DNA of 64,000 nucleotides from assembly GCA_964020155.1 (NCBI GenBank), contig OZ026566.1, forward strand, positions 206,001-270,000. The letters are read 5' to 3'. Within the stretch, counting starts at the first letter, position 1; each line of letters opens with the position of its first letter. The stretch comes from Chondrilla cf. caribensis (taxonomy: Eukaryota > Porifera > Demospongiae > Chondrillida > Chondrillidae). A program made the translations under genes and the position numbers. The notes under the pieces are model-generated. The model worked only from the letters and a program-made list of their open reading frames with translations, was not told the origin of the DNA and did not search any database. Shown here piece after piece: positions 38,081-49,374 of this stretch.

Positions 38081-38101
38081 CTTACTGAAGATGACCGTAC
38101 T

Positions 38102-38592
38102 TCACTTCAAGAGGGACTTTAGAGCGGTGGATCCAACATGACTGGCTATCAACTTTATAATCTCTTTATTGTCTTTACTTTGAGCAATCTCCGTGGCAGT
38201 CTGTCCCAGTTTGTTGGTCAATTTCACACTACAACCAGATCTGTTGAAAAGGAACAGGCATACAGTTCATATGCGCATGCATTTGGTTGCCAAACATCAG
38301 AACATACATGAGTGCTGAACATAAGGGACAAAACGATGTACTGTACTTGTGTACACATACGTATATATGCGTATGCAGAGTGACTTGATAAAGTCTATAA
38401 TTTCAGTAGGCATAATCCACAGTATCAGTCAAACGCCTACCTCAGTAACAATTCCACACAATCCCTGTATCCGTTCAACACAGCTTCGTGGAGAGCAGTA
38501 TTACCATTCCTAGGTGCAGGCAATAATAACACATCACATTGGTTTGGATGTACACACATAAAACATGTACATCATCACAAATGTAAGTGCAC

Positions 38593-38624
<32 letters not shown>

Positions 38625-38948
38625 ATAGCACTTACATAACTGTACAACACACACACACTCCATATGGAACATACGTAAGTATGTACGTACGTACTTGGCT
38701 GAAATGTCACCTTGTGCTCCGTAGCTCAAGAGAACATTCAGTACATCACATCGTCCATGTCTGGCAGCTAGACACAACACAGGGGTGCCTGAATCACTGA
38801 CTGCATTCACACTCCCACCCTGCATGTGTGGTAGGGTTGTCAAACATAAACACTGTCATATAGTGCTCACACACTCATATACGTAAATGTGACATGCTTA
38901 AGCAGGTATGTAAATGCATGTTCTTTTGGAATTTGATCCACAAACACT

Positions 38949-39043
<95 letters not shown>

Positions 39044-42000
39044 GCTCAATCAGCTGAGTGACAATGTCTGTTCTACCTTTACCATTGGAAGACACTTCTT
39101 CAAGTAATAGGTAGTTTTCAACCTAAAAGCAAAAACACTTACATATGTACATTATGTCAGTAACCTAACACAATGTATTTATCTTGTAACAAGGATCTTA
39201 CTGTTTGCTTGGTTGGGTTGGTTCTCAACAACTTCTTGGTCTTGTTGACACTGGCAGCAAGCTGGGCTATCCCAGCTAATCGGGAACTCCCTCCCAACAT
39301 GCTACTGTCCACACTGGTTGACTGCCTCACGACACCTGAAGCACGGATGAATGGTGGACAGACACAAATGATATACATATGTATGTACATAACAGAACGA
39401 CAAGTACATGTACAAACATGTACGTAAATACCTATGGTGGATCCAATCGATTGTGATACTCTGGTATTGGATGTAGTATTCTATTATGAGGAGAGATGTG
39501 GATATGTGTACATATGTGGAACGGATGTACACAACAATACATGGGACAAGTAAACTGCACCTTCTTTGTCTCAAATAACAAACTCAATTTCAATTCTCCA
39601 TCCTCCTCTGCAACCTCGGTAGAAACCAACTGTGGGTTTGCAAAAATGTACAGTCTAACCAACAGCACATGTTAGGATGAAGTGCTGGTAGACCAGTAGC
39701 AACAGACTGGACTTCCATGGGTGATAGGATGAGTGCAGTGCGGAACAATGTATTCAAGGAGAAGACCTTCCTACGTGCCTACAGTACATTCGTACCTTCC
39801 CAATTTGATGGTTTCCAATAGACTCTCTAAACTGAGAGCAGTTAGATGAATGGACCTTCAAATGGTGTGCTATGTGGTCCACCTGCTGTCTCCAATATCC
39901 TCGACCTGGGCTGAACTCCAACAGCGGCAAGGACACTTTCTTGGATCCAAACCTAGTTTCTTCAATCTCCTGTTGTTTCAGGGACATCTGGTTGACAGTC
40001 TGCTGAAGAGTCTGAGCTGACTTGTAGAATATCCCCTCAGTCTGAGTGGATTTGTTAAAGGTGGGGACTACAGGGACCTCCTCTGGCTCCACATCTCCTT
40101 CAATCACAGGATACCACACTACCCCATTACCATCACCTGTGGCCTGTGAAATCATACATAACACAAAAGTACAAGCACATTTAGAACTGAATATCGTACA
40201 TCAGTCTTAACACATACGTACGTACATATCAATTTACCAATGAAGTACCTCAAATAGTACTTGGTACAGTGTACACACTCCTGGTTAAAACATACACCTC
40301 GCTATGGCGCTAGCTCATGTACACTATGCCAACTAGTACTGATAGGAAGTGCCTCTGATAGTCACCTTGAGTTTGTTCTGTCTATCGACCAGTGACGGTC
40401 TCACAGCAGGCTCCAGACGGGCCTTGCAGGACACACAGAACAATGACTGCCAGTCATTCTTCATGGAACACACTTTGCATGTTAGGTCCATTACAGACTT
40501 CTTTGGCTACAAAGCAACGGTGAAACAGACACAGTCAACCTTCAGACACATGTACTGTGTAGTGCAGAGCATATTACATACAGTACACATGTACAAGCAC
40601 TAGGGCTCATACTACCTCCCCCCCTACCTGAGAGCCGCACCAGTCACAGTAGCGAGCATCCCTGGCGTTCACCCTACCACATGCACTGCACATGATGTGG
40701 TATTCTTCAGACCCAAAAGCAATAAGAGGATAGCTCTGAAACAGAAAGAATTATTATTATGTACGTAACATAATATGTACATATGTACAGTACATGTATG
40801 TACAGTATGGGTACAACCCAATAGGACTGTGGAACAACTGGTGAATGCCATATATGTACAACTGGTAAGTATTGTACAAACAGATAAATACTCTATGATG
40901 TTGGGAATATCAAACAATACACAACAGTATAAACACATGATTAAAATAATAACATACTAACAATACACAGTACAGATATGCATATGTACATAAGGTGCAC
41001 ACAAAACATTGGTAGTTGATCAATTGGGAGTACGTATGTATACACAAATCATACTCTTTTATTAGGTGGAAAATTCTGTAAAGGGGTGATGTTCCTCTCA
41101 CATGTGACACACATGTGACTATCAGGTGTATTAGCAGTCCCACAATAGTCACATGTCACTCCACTCTAAAAAATGCAAGAACAACACAATTGGTTCATTA
41201 ACATACATACAACATATGAAACAAATGCACACGTACATATCACTGTACATGTGTATGAATATACTCAACAGTCAAACTACATTATACGTATATTCGAAGA
41301 GAACAGGATTACGAATCATGATGGATTCTTGGGTTCTTAAGAAGGGTGGCCTTCAAAACTACCTAGAGACAACACTGGTGCCATGGCGATCTATGTACGT
41401 ACATAGGTTACATGCATGCATGCATGGGCTAGTGCGAGAGTCTCACTTCAACCACCAGGTCTTTCTGTGCCATGATAGTGGGGAGATCCCCCAGTGTCCC
41501 CATTGGAGAGTGGCACGAGGGACAAAACGGTACCTTCTTAGGCACAACAGCATGGCATTGTTTGCAGTAAGCAAAGTTAGTTGGTGTAACAGCTTCTCTA
41601 GTGTCAGCCAACACAGGATGGGTGTAACCACACTTTGGACAGAAGCGCGCATCTTTGATGTTCGGAAGTGGGTGTTTGCATTGCAAGCAACTGTGGAAAG
41701 AAATTGTGTGAAATGAAGTACATAATATACATACATATATGTATGTATAGTTACACATAATAATATTATGTATAAATTTTACATGTATACGTTTAGCAAC
41801 ACATACACAAGTAAGCAATGTACAAAGAAATGCACATTTTAGGCTGGCAAGCCAATACTGAACGATTCAACTCACATTTTATAATCTGGCTTAGATGTAG
41901 ACTGTAGCACTTGTGTACTTGAGTAGGGGGGTGCATTGTCCTCATCCAGAACCATATCCGAGACACTTGAGAGGGATAAGCTGAAGATAGAACATTACTG

Positions 42001-42565
42001 ATGTTTTAGAACACAGTTTGGAGGATGGAACTAGAGTGCTCATCAGTGCACGCACTTGTCATCACCCAGACTGACAGTCTCCGACAACTGAGACAAAGAC
42101 GGGGATTTCTCGACTTCACAAGGCTGCACTTGAAACACTTTGGTCACCACTGAGCTAGTCTGGTCATTCGCACTGTAGGAGAGGGAAATATTCACTGGGC
42201 TTATTGCATCGGATCCAAATAGAATTGCTACCAACTTGACAGCAATAGCTTTCACAATTCTCTTCCCCGCTGATAATGTAAATGGCTTCGAATATTTAAA
42301 GGTCGATTTCTTCCCGAGCTTCTGAAATGGTTCTGGCTTCTCACCGGTGATGGTATAGTACACGACAGCATTTTTAGTATCTGAACAAAATCACACTAAG
42401 CATAAATATCGGAGTTTGTACACATCAATAACCAATCACAAGTAACACACCAGAAACTAATTCAATAGGAGTTTTTTCGTCTATACTATTTTTACTTGAT
42501 CTGCTCTCAAAGTGTACTTGACGAAGTGGAATCACCACAGGAGCGAACACGCTACCGGCCGCCAT
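38102..42565 (-). CDS. DZANK1: Double zinc ribbon and ankyrin repeat-containing protein 1
   Basis: Sixteen exons, about 699 residues: 42565-42451, 42380-42236, 42172-42056, 41980-41876, 41690-41447, 41165-41055, 40735-40628, 40506-40366, 40143-39796, 39629-39561, 39480-39432, 39335-39202, 39122-39042, 38819-38695, 38509-38441, 38240-38102. N-terminus MAAGSVFAPVVIPLRQ, then the chitobiase-like YYTITGEKPEPFQKLGK and FTLSAGKRIVKAIAV block. Next come several zinc ribbons (CLQCKHPLP with RFCPKCGY; YCKQC with FCPSC; CDYCG with CVTC; CSACG with YCDWCG; CKVCS with FCVSC), then STQTEGIFY, SPGRGYWRQQVDHIAHHLK and ankyrin repeats (DSGTPVLCLAARHGRCDVLN, NTALHEAVLNGYRDCVELLL). Known role: ciliary-basal-body linked vesicle transport with ninein-like protein and dynein in photoreceptors. 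A 63-nt stop-free intron (42235-42173) is proposed because removal restores the family alignment. Confidence 0.95.
38954..39041 (-). repeat. (GT)n microsatellite forming a DZANK1 donor
   Basis: Begins exactly at the exon end (GAGCAG|gtgtgt on the coding strand). Confidence 0.9.
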
Positions 42566-43189
42566 TTTATTTCAAGCCAATGTTTCCATGGTGCAGTGCA
42601 ATAAGAGACTTGTCGCGGAATATTTGCTCCCCTCGCGCGGCATTGGGGCATCATTCCAATAGATAATAGAACGCAAAGTACGAGTTTTTCGATCTATGAA
42701 TGAGCGCAGCGAAGTAACGAAACTCGGAGAAGACCTTTTGGAATAGAATGACAGTCGGCGGATAGATAATGATTCACCCCCCACCACCCTGCAACCATAG
42801 ACTCTACGTCTATGCTGCAACAAAGGAGCGCCGGGAAATATTTTGTGAGAACAGCTAGACATGCATGACATAGAATAGAATAGATAGAATAGTGCATGAC
42901 ATTGTCTTCTGCATTCGCGGCCGGATCGACCAAGTACGCAGTCTCTGCGGAAAGTCCCTGTAAAGCTGTAAAGCTAGCCATAGGTGTCTTCGACCCTGAG
43001 TGTGTGACCTTTTATTTTCTTTTTTTCATTGAATGATGAAAATAAACAGCAACCTAATAAATCTCAGTGTCAAATTTTGCGATTCTCTTCAATCAATTTG
43101 CAAGATCACGGCAACAGGAAATGGGGGGACCGGATATTGCATGACAGACTCTGTAAAAGCGCGCCGACTGGCTGCTGTGGTACAGGAAA
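42566..43189. promoter_or_regulatory. Divergent promoter region (DZANK1 / ZW10)
   Basis: 624 bp between start codons. It holds accatagactctacgtctat at 42794-42813, an inverted repeat (catagac, 5-bp spacer, gtctatg) nearly identical to the element in the AQR/ERG28 promoter. Confidence 0.55.
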
Positions 43190-45346
43190 ATGGCTGCTGT
43201 CAGTCTAGTACGAGATATTGTTCAAAAATCTTCCACAGCCAGCAGCGAGCAGCTGGAACGACACATAGAAGAAGTGAAGACAAAAGCTAGTCAAGTGGAG
43301 GAAGGCTTGTCCGAATTAGTTCGTCAAAACTATGACGAATTCAACCGTTTTTATTCTGGTCTCATGGACCTATCCGAAGAGGTTGATCGAATACAAAGTG
43401 AATTTCGAAAGGTCTCCGAACAGATAGAGAACGAGACTATGATCAAGCTACTCGAGTCCTCTGGCAAGAAACAAGAAATTTGCAAGAAGTTGGAAGAAAC
43501 GAATCAATTAATCGAAGTAGTATCATCCCTGGATATCGTTTGCAAGGCACTGGAGAATTTTCGAAGTTTATCTAAGGCTGATTGTTTACGTGAAGCAGCC
43601 CAGGAAGTAGCTGTGGCGTGGGAATCTCTGGAAGCCCTGAAACCTCTCATATCTTCTGCCAAAATCATGTCCTCACTGACATCAGACCTTTCCGAGTGTA
43701 CTGCTGACCTGCACACCAGTCTAGCGAAGAAGGTTGGGAAGGTATTTTCATGGTCGTCTTGCTCTGCCAATCCGTCCACTGTTGAGGAGGCTCAAGCCGT
43801 ATCTCTCGTTCTCAGCACACCCTCCGACTCATCACTGTTTGATGCTCTTTCTACTGCGTCCAAGTTGAAAGGCCATTCAAAGACCTTCTCATCCCTAGTC
43901 AGCACGAGGCTGATCAATCCACTTGTCCTTTGGCCTCAGTTACAACTAGTAGAAAAGTCCAGTCACAGTCAGAAGTCTATACTGTCCCTGTCTGTGAGGC
44001 AGGCTGCATTGTCCGGTTCAACTCATCTGTTGTCTATCCTTGAAGATTTGACGTCCCTGTTTCAAGGCATCTCCAAAGTAATACCAGAAGAGCACAGGAA
44101 GGAATGGATGGCAGAAATGGGCATCATTCTGCAACCCAATCTGACGGACATGTTGCTGCAAAAGATCCTAGTGCCATTACTGCCGAGTTCGTATGTCATG
44201 TTGAAGGAGTACCGTCAACTGTCTGTACCTCTGAAGAGATTTGAGAAAATGATGTCCGATTTTGGATTAGCTGACGGCCATTACTGTGCCTTGAGTAAGT
44301 ACGTGATTGACGCTGATAAACACTTCACTGTGAAGCAGAATCAGGAGTTGCTGAGCCAGGGTCGTTCTCATCTGACGAAGCCACTCCTCAACACTCGGCC
44401 AGGAATGATGGTGAAGGTTGGTGCAGAAAGCGTAGCTACAAGGGACCCCACTAAGAGTCGACTCAGCTCTCTGGTCTCAAGCTTTCCACAATGTCTTATC
44501 AGTTCCTCTGTGAAGGAGTTCACAGATTTAGTGATATCCACTATTGGGAACCAGTCTCCCAGCAAGAATCAGTCTCTGGTATCAGCTCGTTTACTTGTTG
44601 ACCTCTACTTGTCGGTCATGCCTGCCTGTCACGGGGCTTTAGTGAAGCAGAACACGAGAGCCGCCATTGTGTATCACAACAATCACTTGTACCTAGCGGA
44701 CCAGCTTGTTCACATCAGTCTTCGTGTCCAGCAACAGAGCAGAGAAGTAAGCCCGAAGAGCTTTGTTGATGTCATCCCAGTCGTACGTTTCCAAGGAGAA
44801 AAGGTCTTCCTGGAGGCCATGTTGAAGGAGAAACAAGGGATCCTCGAGTGCTTGCACAAGTCATCTGGTTTAGGGTCGTGTGCAGAGGAAGCTAGGCAGG
44901 CTCTGCTGGCCAAGTGTTTGCAGCAGGCGTTGAAGTACATATCGGACTTCCACACACTCGGAGAGGGGGCTCTGCCAGTGCCGATCTTGGAGAAGTGTCT
45001 GTCCAGTCTCTTGGATGTCGTGGTGGTGTGGCTTGCGGACAGTGTGGTTGAGCTGGAGGACATTAGCGCCAAAGAAGCTGATGTTTTGTACAACTTTGCT
45101 GTGTTTGTAATGAATCAGGGTCCCAAAGCCGCTCACCTGTCTCGAGGGACCGCCTCGTCACTATGCCAACACTGGGGAAGACTGGAGGATGTTGGTTTTG
45201 TCCTCCACAGTAACCTCCAGGGGATTGTCACATACTGGACTGGACCAAAGTCGAAGACCCTGAAAGCAAGCGAATTTCGAAGCATGATTCGTGGATTATT
45301 TCAGAATACAGATAAAAGGGCGTCTGCATTATCAAAGATAAAATGA
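43190..45346 (+). CDS. ZW10: Centromere/kinetochore protein ZW10 homolog, intronless
   Basis: Single uninterrupted frame of 718 codons (human about 779 residues, many exons). N-terminal helical region with coiled-coil character: QLERHIEEVKTKASQVEEGL, YDEFNRFYSGLMDLSEEVDR. The middle and C-terminal blocks match the ZW10 family: AAIVYHNNHLYLADQLVHIS, FVDVIPVVRFQGEKVFLEAM, DISAKEADVLYNFAVFVMNQ and the ending RGLFQNTDKRASALSKIK. ZW10 works at kinetochores in the RZZ complex (with ROD and Zwilch) to recruit dynein and checkpoint proteins, and at the ER in the NRZ tether for Golgi-to-ER vesicles. Start chosen at MAAVSLVRDI; in-frame codons upstream give no better start. Lack of introns in an intron-rich neighbourhood suggests intron loss or an old retrocopy that became the working gene; the frame is intact. 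Confidence 0.93.
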   Translation: MAAVSLVRDIVQKSSTASSEQLERHIEEVKTKASQVEEGLSELVRQNYDEFNRFYSGLMDLSEEVDRIQSEFRKVSEQIENETMIKLLESSGKKQEICKKLEETNQLIEVVSSLDIVCKALENFRSLSKADCLREAAQEVAVAWESLEALKPLISSAKIMSSLTSDLSECTADLHTSLAKKVGKVFSWSSCSANPSTVEEAQAVSLVLSTPSDSSLFDALSTASKLKGHSKTFSSLVSTRLINPLVLWPQLQLVEKSSHSQKSILSLSVRQAALSGSTHLLSILEDLTSLFQGISKVIPEEHRKEWMAEMGIILQPNLTDMLLQKILVPLLPSSYVMLKEYRQLSVPLKRFEKMMSDFGLADGHYCALSKYVIDADKHFTVKQNQELLSQGRSHLTKPLLNTRPGMMVKVGAESVATRDPTKSRLSSLVSSFPQCLISSSVKEFTDLVISTIGNQSPSKNQSLVSARLLVDLYLSVMPACHGALVKQNTRAAIVYHNNHLYLADQLVHISLRVQQQSREVSPKSFVDVIPVVRFQGEKVFLEAMLKEKQGILECLHKSSGLGSCAEEARQALLAKCLQQALKYISDFHTLGEGALPVPILEKCLSSLLDVVVVWLADSVVELEDISAKEADVLYNFAVFVMNQGPKAAHLSRGTASSLCQHWGRLEDVGFVLHSNLQGIVTYWTGPKSKTLKASEFRSMIRGLFQNTDKRASALSKIK

Positions 45347-45423
45347 CACAGTACAATTGACAATCTGTTTGTATGTTGCAGTTTATTTCTTTTCTTGATT
45401 GTGAGTTGATCTTTGTTGTTTGT

Positions 45424-45897
45424 CTATTGTCTGTTGAATATAATAATATTAAGAGAAGTCCAGTAATCATGGCAATAAATGTAAAAATGAAACACGATTG
45501 AAGTAAAGCTGACCTTGTCAAATCCATACTTCAGTAGAAAGTGATGAACCTTCTCGGCCAATGAAGAATCAGACAGAAATGTATCCTTGGAATCTGTATA
45601 GAAAGCAGAGAACAGTCCCGAGTAATATATGTACACAGCTAGTGTACTCCATTCGACCATCCACACATGTTGGGTGGGACCAGCCATGCACCCTGCTTTG
45701 GGCAACTCCATAATGCGTGTACTGCAGTAGGATTGCAAAGTGCAGCATTACCCACATGTGTACTTTCGATGAATCTTTTGATTGTAGTAGATAAAGGCCA
45801 ATCCTCCGAAAGTAATCGCACTGCAAACCATCATTAGCCTAAAGCTGTAACGTGTTATCAGTTCCCTAAACGATCTTCCGCGACTATCGGCGGCCAT
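45424..45897 (-). CDS. Small single-pass membrane protein, unknown
   Basis: Two exons, 45897-45756 and 45593-45424, joined in phase; about 103 residues. N-terminus MAADSRGRSFRELITRYSFR, basic, then one hydrophobic helix (LMMVCSAITFGGLAFIYY) and a charged segment (HRKYTYSKDTFLSDSSLAEK, HHFLLKYGFDK). The short positively charged start before a single helix would suit a mitochondrial or ER membrane protein, but no family was recognised. The final residues (after GFDKVS) look unlike conserved coding sequence and could be wrong if a further intron was missed. Start codon is 63 bp from that of TRMT112; the 3' end is 77 bp from the ZW10 stop. Confidence 0.6.
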
Positions 45898-45960
45898 TTT
45901 AGAGCTCTCGTAGGGTATTCCCCGAGAGAATCGAGCTGTTGCAAGCAGAGACGTTTTGAG
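45898..45960. promoter_or_regulatory. 63-bp divergent promoter (small membrane protein / TRMT112)
   Basis: Only 63 bp between two start codons on opposite strands; GC-richer, with an inverted ctctcg/cgagag around 45906-45930. Both 5' UTRs and core promoters must fit or overlap here. Confidence 0.6.
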
Positions 45961-47009
45961 ATGAAACTCTTAACACACAACATGTTAACGTCTCACGTGA
46001 AGGGCGTCAAGAACGGATATCCTCTCAAGATTATAGTGAGCTATTCGAATATAAATCCTTCGAGTAGTAGTAGTTTGTACAAAGATGTCAGGTCTAGAGC
46101 TACTACGATATACACCACATGTACGGGATATTCGCCATTATATCAATACCACAATGGATAGATGGAAATTAGATAGTCTATGATGTGACATGTGCGCACT
46201 ACATGGTATATCATAGAAATTGTAACATGCACATAATCTTGTACATGCACTTTAGGTATTTGTATTATTTTGTAATCCAATATGGAGTGCGGCTAATTAA
46301 ATCTAGTTGGATTCTTAATCTAATTGGAAATTGTTTGTAGGTATATCTCAACTTCTTTCAACCTTGAACAGACACTACAGAAATATATGTTACATGTATG
46401 TGGATTGTTATTTCTATGCTGAGTTGAATTAGGCCCTGTTTACACGACACCAATATGCAATGTATCCGCTAACATTCCTTTGCGGATTACATATCCGGAC
46501 CCAACCATAAACGAGAGGTCGGCAACCATTTTATAAACAGAGGACCAGAGTGGATGTCTGGATCCACAAGACTAGGGTTGTATCTGAGTTATCATTTGTC
46601 TACGAGTATGATGTCAATACTAGGTTCACATGTGTGTGCTTGTCCGTTGACCCAGCCCAAGAAGGTGGAATCCAAAGAAATAGAGTTCAATGCAGACTTC
46701 ATTCGCAGGATGTTGAAGCGCGTCCAGTGGGGAGCGGTGAAGGAGGCAGCTGACATTGTGAGACTGATCTCACAATCGCACCAAGTAGTTGTTAGACTTT
46801 ATCCCCTCTCACAGGTTGGTGCAGGGGCTGAGATTCCACCCGAAGCACCTCAGAATTATGAAGAAAACGAAGACTTCCTCAAGAAAGCGCATCACGTTCT
46901 CCTTGAAGTAGAAGTGGTTGAAGGAGAATTAGAATGTCCTGAAACAGGTCGCAAGTTTCCCATCAACAATGGGATACCCAATCTTTTACTTCGAGAGGAC
47001 GAAGTGTGA
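45961..47009 (+). CDS. TRMT112: Multifunctional methyltransferase subunit TRM112
   Basis: Three exons: 45961-46035, 46656-46757, 46815-47009, all phase 0; about 123 residues (human about 125). Begins MKLLTHNMLTSHVKGVKNGY, the invariant family start; continues KEIEFNADFIRRMLKRVQW, YEENEDFLKKAHHVLLEVEV, ELECPETGRKFPINNGIPNL and LLREDEV. It is a zinc-ribbon-like activator that stabilises several methyltransferases (tRNA TRMT11 and ALKBH8, eRF1 HEMK2, 18S rRNA BUD23 and METTL5), so it sits at the centre of ribosome and translation modification. One CxxC-type half of the zinc site is degenerate, as in animal orthologs. Intron 1 (620 bp) contains other short frames that are not exons. Confidence 0.95.
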
Positions 47010-47113
47010 ACAATCCACATTGTAAATCATGACAGTTATTGACACACACTCACATACATACATACATACACATTTATTTATGTGGCATGTTGGTTTGAAC
47101 TATTACATTATTT

Positions 47114-49326
47114 TCACAGAGCTTCGAAATGCTGCTTGAGTTGCTTAATGAGTTCTTTGGAGTCTGTGTGATCCGGAAATATATCCAAGGACTTTTGACA
47201 ATTTTGATAACTTCTCTGTATATCGCCAATCTATCAGAGAAGACTGAACTAGTTGAAAGGTTCAAATACACACACATGCACACACAGACACATACACACA
47301 TGCATGTACACTATATCCTACATACATACAGCCTCAACTACCTTTTCACAAGTGAATGCCATATTGTAGAATGGCTCATAGAGATGGTCTCCTGTTTTAC
47401 AACTCGACTGGAAGCAGGACTGAGCCTGAGGGTATCAAACAGAATATAACGCAAATCGGATAAGTGTAGTCATTGCTTTTACACAGAGTAACCATAGGGT
47501 CTGCGCAGGATTGGCTATGTCAAACTAAGATAAATTATTGCTACTAGTGTATGTCCCGGTGTGGATATGTCCCAGTGTGGATATGTCCCAGTGTGGATAT
47601 GTCCCAGTGTGGATATGTCCCAGTGTGGATATGTCCCAGTGTGGATATGTCCCGGTGTGGATATGTCCCGGTGTGGATATGTCCCGGTGTGGATATGTCC
47701 CAGTGTGGATATGTCCCAGTGTGGATATGTCCCGGTGTGGATATGTCCCAGTGTGGATATGTCCCAGTGTGGATATGTCCCGGTGTGGATATGTCCCAGT
47801 GTGGATATGTCCCAGTGTGGATATGTCCCGGTGTGGATATGTCCCAGTGTGGATATGTCCCAGTGTGGATATGTCCCAGTGTGGATATGTCCCAGTGTGG
47901 ATATGTCCCAGTGTGGATATGTCCCAGTGTGGATATGTCCCAGTGTGGATATGTCCCAGTGTGGATATGTCCTGGTGTGGATATGTCCCGTTGTGGATAT
48001 GGTGTAGGTATGTCCTGATGTAGGTATAATTGAAATGTCTTCTACAGACAATGCAGTCAGTGCCTACTCACCACTTCACCCCGTCCCTGTTTCCACTCCA
48101 GAACTCCCAGATTGTTCAAGGCTTCAGAATGAGTGTTGTCATACACAAGTACTAACTTGAAACACTGATACGCCATATTGTTATCACCAACGCCCTACAT
48201 GGGGACAACCCTGTCATTAACACATAATATTTATATACATTAAAAACAATAGTGATGTAATGAGCATAACGTAGAGAATGGTTTCTAGAGGATTGGTTGT
48301 ATTCCACTGTGAGCTCACCAAGGCAACATGTCCGATGTTATACCAAACGTCAGCAAACTGTTCATCTGATGCCAGAGACAAAGCTCTGAGAAGACAGTTG
48401 AGAGCGATGTCATATTGCTGGGCATAGAAACAGCATAATCCAAGATTGAGGAAGACCTCGGTGTTGTGGACACCCATCTGAAGCAATCTCCTACACACAC
48501 AGAGAGAGAGAGACAAGAACACAAAACTTCAAGATACCACCCAGTTGCCCTGTCAACTACAGCATGTTGCAGCATGCTACCTTCTTATTTGCTGGCATTT
48601 ACAACCAGCTGCTATCTCCATACAAGGGGCATCACCTACTAGGACCAATCTCACCACTGACCCCACCACTCACTGCTGACCCCACCACTGACCACACCAC
48701 TCACCACTGACCCCACCACTCACCACTGACCCCACCACTCACCACTGATGCCCTCACTTACCGATAATATCGAAGGGCTATTTCAGGTTGGTCATTGTAA
48801 AAGTGGTGTGTTCCCAGACATGCTATAGCTTCAACACTTGTACTGTCCATCTCGAGCACATCCCTGTACTGAGTGACAGCCTTTTCCAAATCACCTATGC
48901 CCTCATAAATGCGAGCAATACCAGTTAACAGGGATACATCTTTGGGAAATGTGGACATACCCTAATAAAGATATTTTTGAATTGAGTAATTGACACAACA
49001 GGTTGTTGTGAGGGATTCCCATGAGCCTGAACCTTTTTGAAGTTTTCGACAGCTGCTAAAGGCTGGTCCAGTTTCACATGGACTTTTCCCAACAGAAGAT
49101 ACGTATCCAGTGTCTCAAACTGCTTCAGAGATGATAAGAATTGTTGCTCTGCTTCTCTATACATGCCCAATCTATGAGGAGAGCAGCAACACAATGTGTA
49201 TATACAGTATATGCATAATGTATCCCCACATCTGTAGTTTGTGGTGCTCAGCTCCTTAAGTTAGTATATCATACAACTTTGGAAATGCTAGGCACCTCAA
49301 GACATATGTTGTACCCACACACAAGT

Positions 49327-49374
<48 letters not shown>

